DNA of 62,076 nucleotides, taken from positions 1 to 62,076 of the forward strand of contig CACYZF010000015.1 in the NCBI GenBank assembly GCA_902778895.1, given 5' to 3'. This DNA is from an uncultured bacterium (GTDB taxonomy: Bacteria; Verrucomicrobiota; Lentisphaeria; Victivallales; UBA1829). Of the stretch, positions 61,468 through 62,076 are shown in pieces. The position numbers and the translations under genes were made by a program. Under the pieces are notes generated by a model that worked only from the letters and a program-made list of their open reading frames with translations, was not told the origin of the DNA and did not search any database. Numbering within the stretch: the stretch's first letter is position 1; every line of letters begins with the position of its first letter.

Positions 61468-62076
61468 ATGCGCAAAATCTCACTGACCGGAGCCGCCGCC
61501 GGACTCATCCTCGCTTTTGCCGGATGCTCCGCGGAATCCTCCTCCGCTTCCGCCGATGCGACTGCCATACCCGAAGGCAAAGCCATCGTCGTCTATTTCT
61601 CTCATACTGGCGAAAACTATTCGGTCGGCGTGATAACGGAGGGAAACACCGCCAAGGTCGCAAAAGTCATCGCCGCGAAGACCGGAGCGGACATTTATGA
61701 GATCAAGGAGGCGAAACCGTATCCGCATTCCTACGACGAGTGCATCGACGTCGCGAAAAAGGAACTACGCGACAAGGCACGTCCCGAAATCGCCGGAACT
61801 CTGCCGGACCTCGCCGGATACCAGGTCGTCTACCTCGGTTATCCCAACTGGTGGGGCGACTGCCCGATGATCGTGTATTCCTTCCTCGAAAAGTCGTCCA
61901 TTGAAGGGAAAACGATCCTGCCGTTCTGCACGCACGAAGGCTCCGGCCTCGGTTCCACGGCAAAGAATCTCCAGAAGGCATTTCCCGGCGCGAAGGTCGA
62001 ACAGAACGGCCTGAGTCTGCGCGGCACGACCGCCCAGAAAGATGCGACGGCAACGGAACAGGCCGTTGACAAATGG
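61468..62076 (+). CDS. Flavodoxin-like lipoprotein, cut by the right edge
   Basis: The ATG at 61468 follows GAAAGGAAACCC. The signal MRKISLTGAAAGLILAFAG is followed by Cys20, so it is a probable lipoprotein. The visible 203 residues contain AIVVYFSHTGENYSVG, IYEIKEAKPYPHSYDEC, VYLGYPNWWGDCPMIVYSF and ILPFCTHEGSGLGST, typical of the Flavodoxin_4 family. It resembles the first domain of the fusion at 45274. The frame is open to the last base, so the C-terminus is outside. It is co-transcribed with the preceding flavoprotein (33-base gap). An exported flavodoxin next to a lipoprotein hydrolase suggests a periplasmic redox role. Confidence 0.9.
   Translation, partial: MRKISLTGAAAGLILAFAGCSAESSSASADATAIPEGKAIVVYFSHTGENYSVGVITEGNTAKVAKVIAAKTGADIYEIKEAKPYPHSYDECIDVAKKELRDKARPEIAGTLPDLAGYQVVYLGYPNWWGDCPMIVYSFLEKSSIEGKTILPFCTHEGSGLGSTAKNLQKAFPGAKVEQNGLSLRGTTAQKDATATEQAVDKW

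Overview
The window looks like one contig of a strictly anaerobic, host- or rumen-associated bacterium. The likeliest assignment is Lentisphaeria/Victivallis-like or a nearby PVC-group lineage. This is inference from gene content only: giant AIDA-type strand-loop-strand proteins without signal peptides, families of Sel1-repeat lipoproteins, hybrid-cluster protein with its ferredoxin, DUF3793, flavodoxins, and a moderately high G+C with AT-rich intergenic DNA. No rRNA or intact tRNA was found to settle it.

Layout. (1) 1-17,008, minus strand: a giant beta-helical repeat adhesin running off the left edge. Its reading frame is broken twice at equivalent repeat positions. (2) 17,475-19,580: a scrapyard with the C-terminal half of an RND pump (two frameshifts), abutting a histidine kinase fused by deletion to a receiver domain. 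(3) 19,690-26,436, minus: a second giant adhesin with AIDA-like repeats, fibronectin-type domains and a C-terminal RTX calcium-binding block, behind a consensus sigma70 promoter. (4) 26,729-28,430: truncated phage integrase, tRNA-arm-like fragments and decayed DNA. (5) 28,540-35,363: three Sel1-repeat proteins, two of them lipoproteins with near-identical promoters. (6) 35,355-36,150: IS3 remnant and an array of GTCTCAATGAGAC palindromic elements. (7) 36,285-41,958: two SAM methyltransferases flanking a membrane protein, then two HMA-like proteins, a P1B-type metal ATPase and a small membrane protein. (8) 42,047-43,607: a MITE-like element, an ICMT-family protein, an alpha/beta hydrolase, and a partial inverted copy of the element. 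(9) 43,687-46,338: flavodoxin plus DUF3793 (minus) diverging from an exported flavodoxin-glutathione peroxidase fusion. (10) 46,508-51,263, minus: three secreted proteins sharing GGFG-rich low-complexity segments, one attached to tandem SGNH hydrolases and one to a GspC-like domain. (11) 51,600-55,767, minus: MBL-fold hydrolase, then a TetR-hcp-ferredoxin operon. (12) 55,814-58,493: a hybrid histidine kinase flanked by gene tails (VanX-like, RecQ-like). (13) 58,507-62,076: LysR regulator diverging from a redox/hydrolase operon (small helical protein, lipoprotein hydrolase, iron-sulfur flavoprotein, flavodoxin lipoprotein).

How they fit together. The large coding investment is in cell-surface adhesins and envelope proteins. 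A second theme is flavodoxin-based redox and nitrosative/oxidative stress defence (four flavodoxin-fold genes, Hcp, glutathione peroxidase). The intergenic DNA holds at least three families of small palindromic repeats and many truncated gene tails, so this genome segment, or its assembly, has been repeatedly rearranged.

The observations I consider most likely to be new are the GGFG-rich secreted trio, the GTCTCAATGAGAC element family, the flavodoxin-GPx fusion and the two-class repeat architecture of the giant adhesin.
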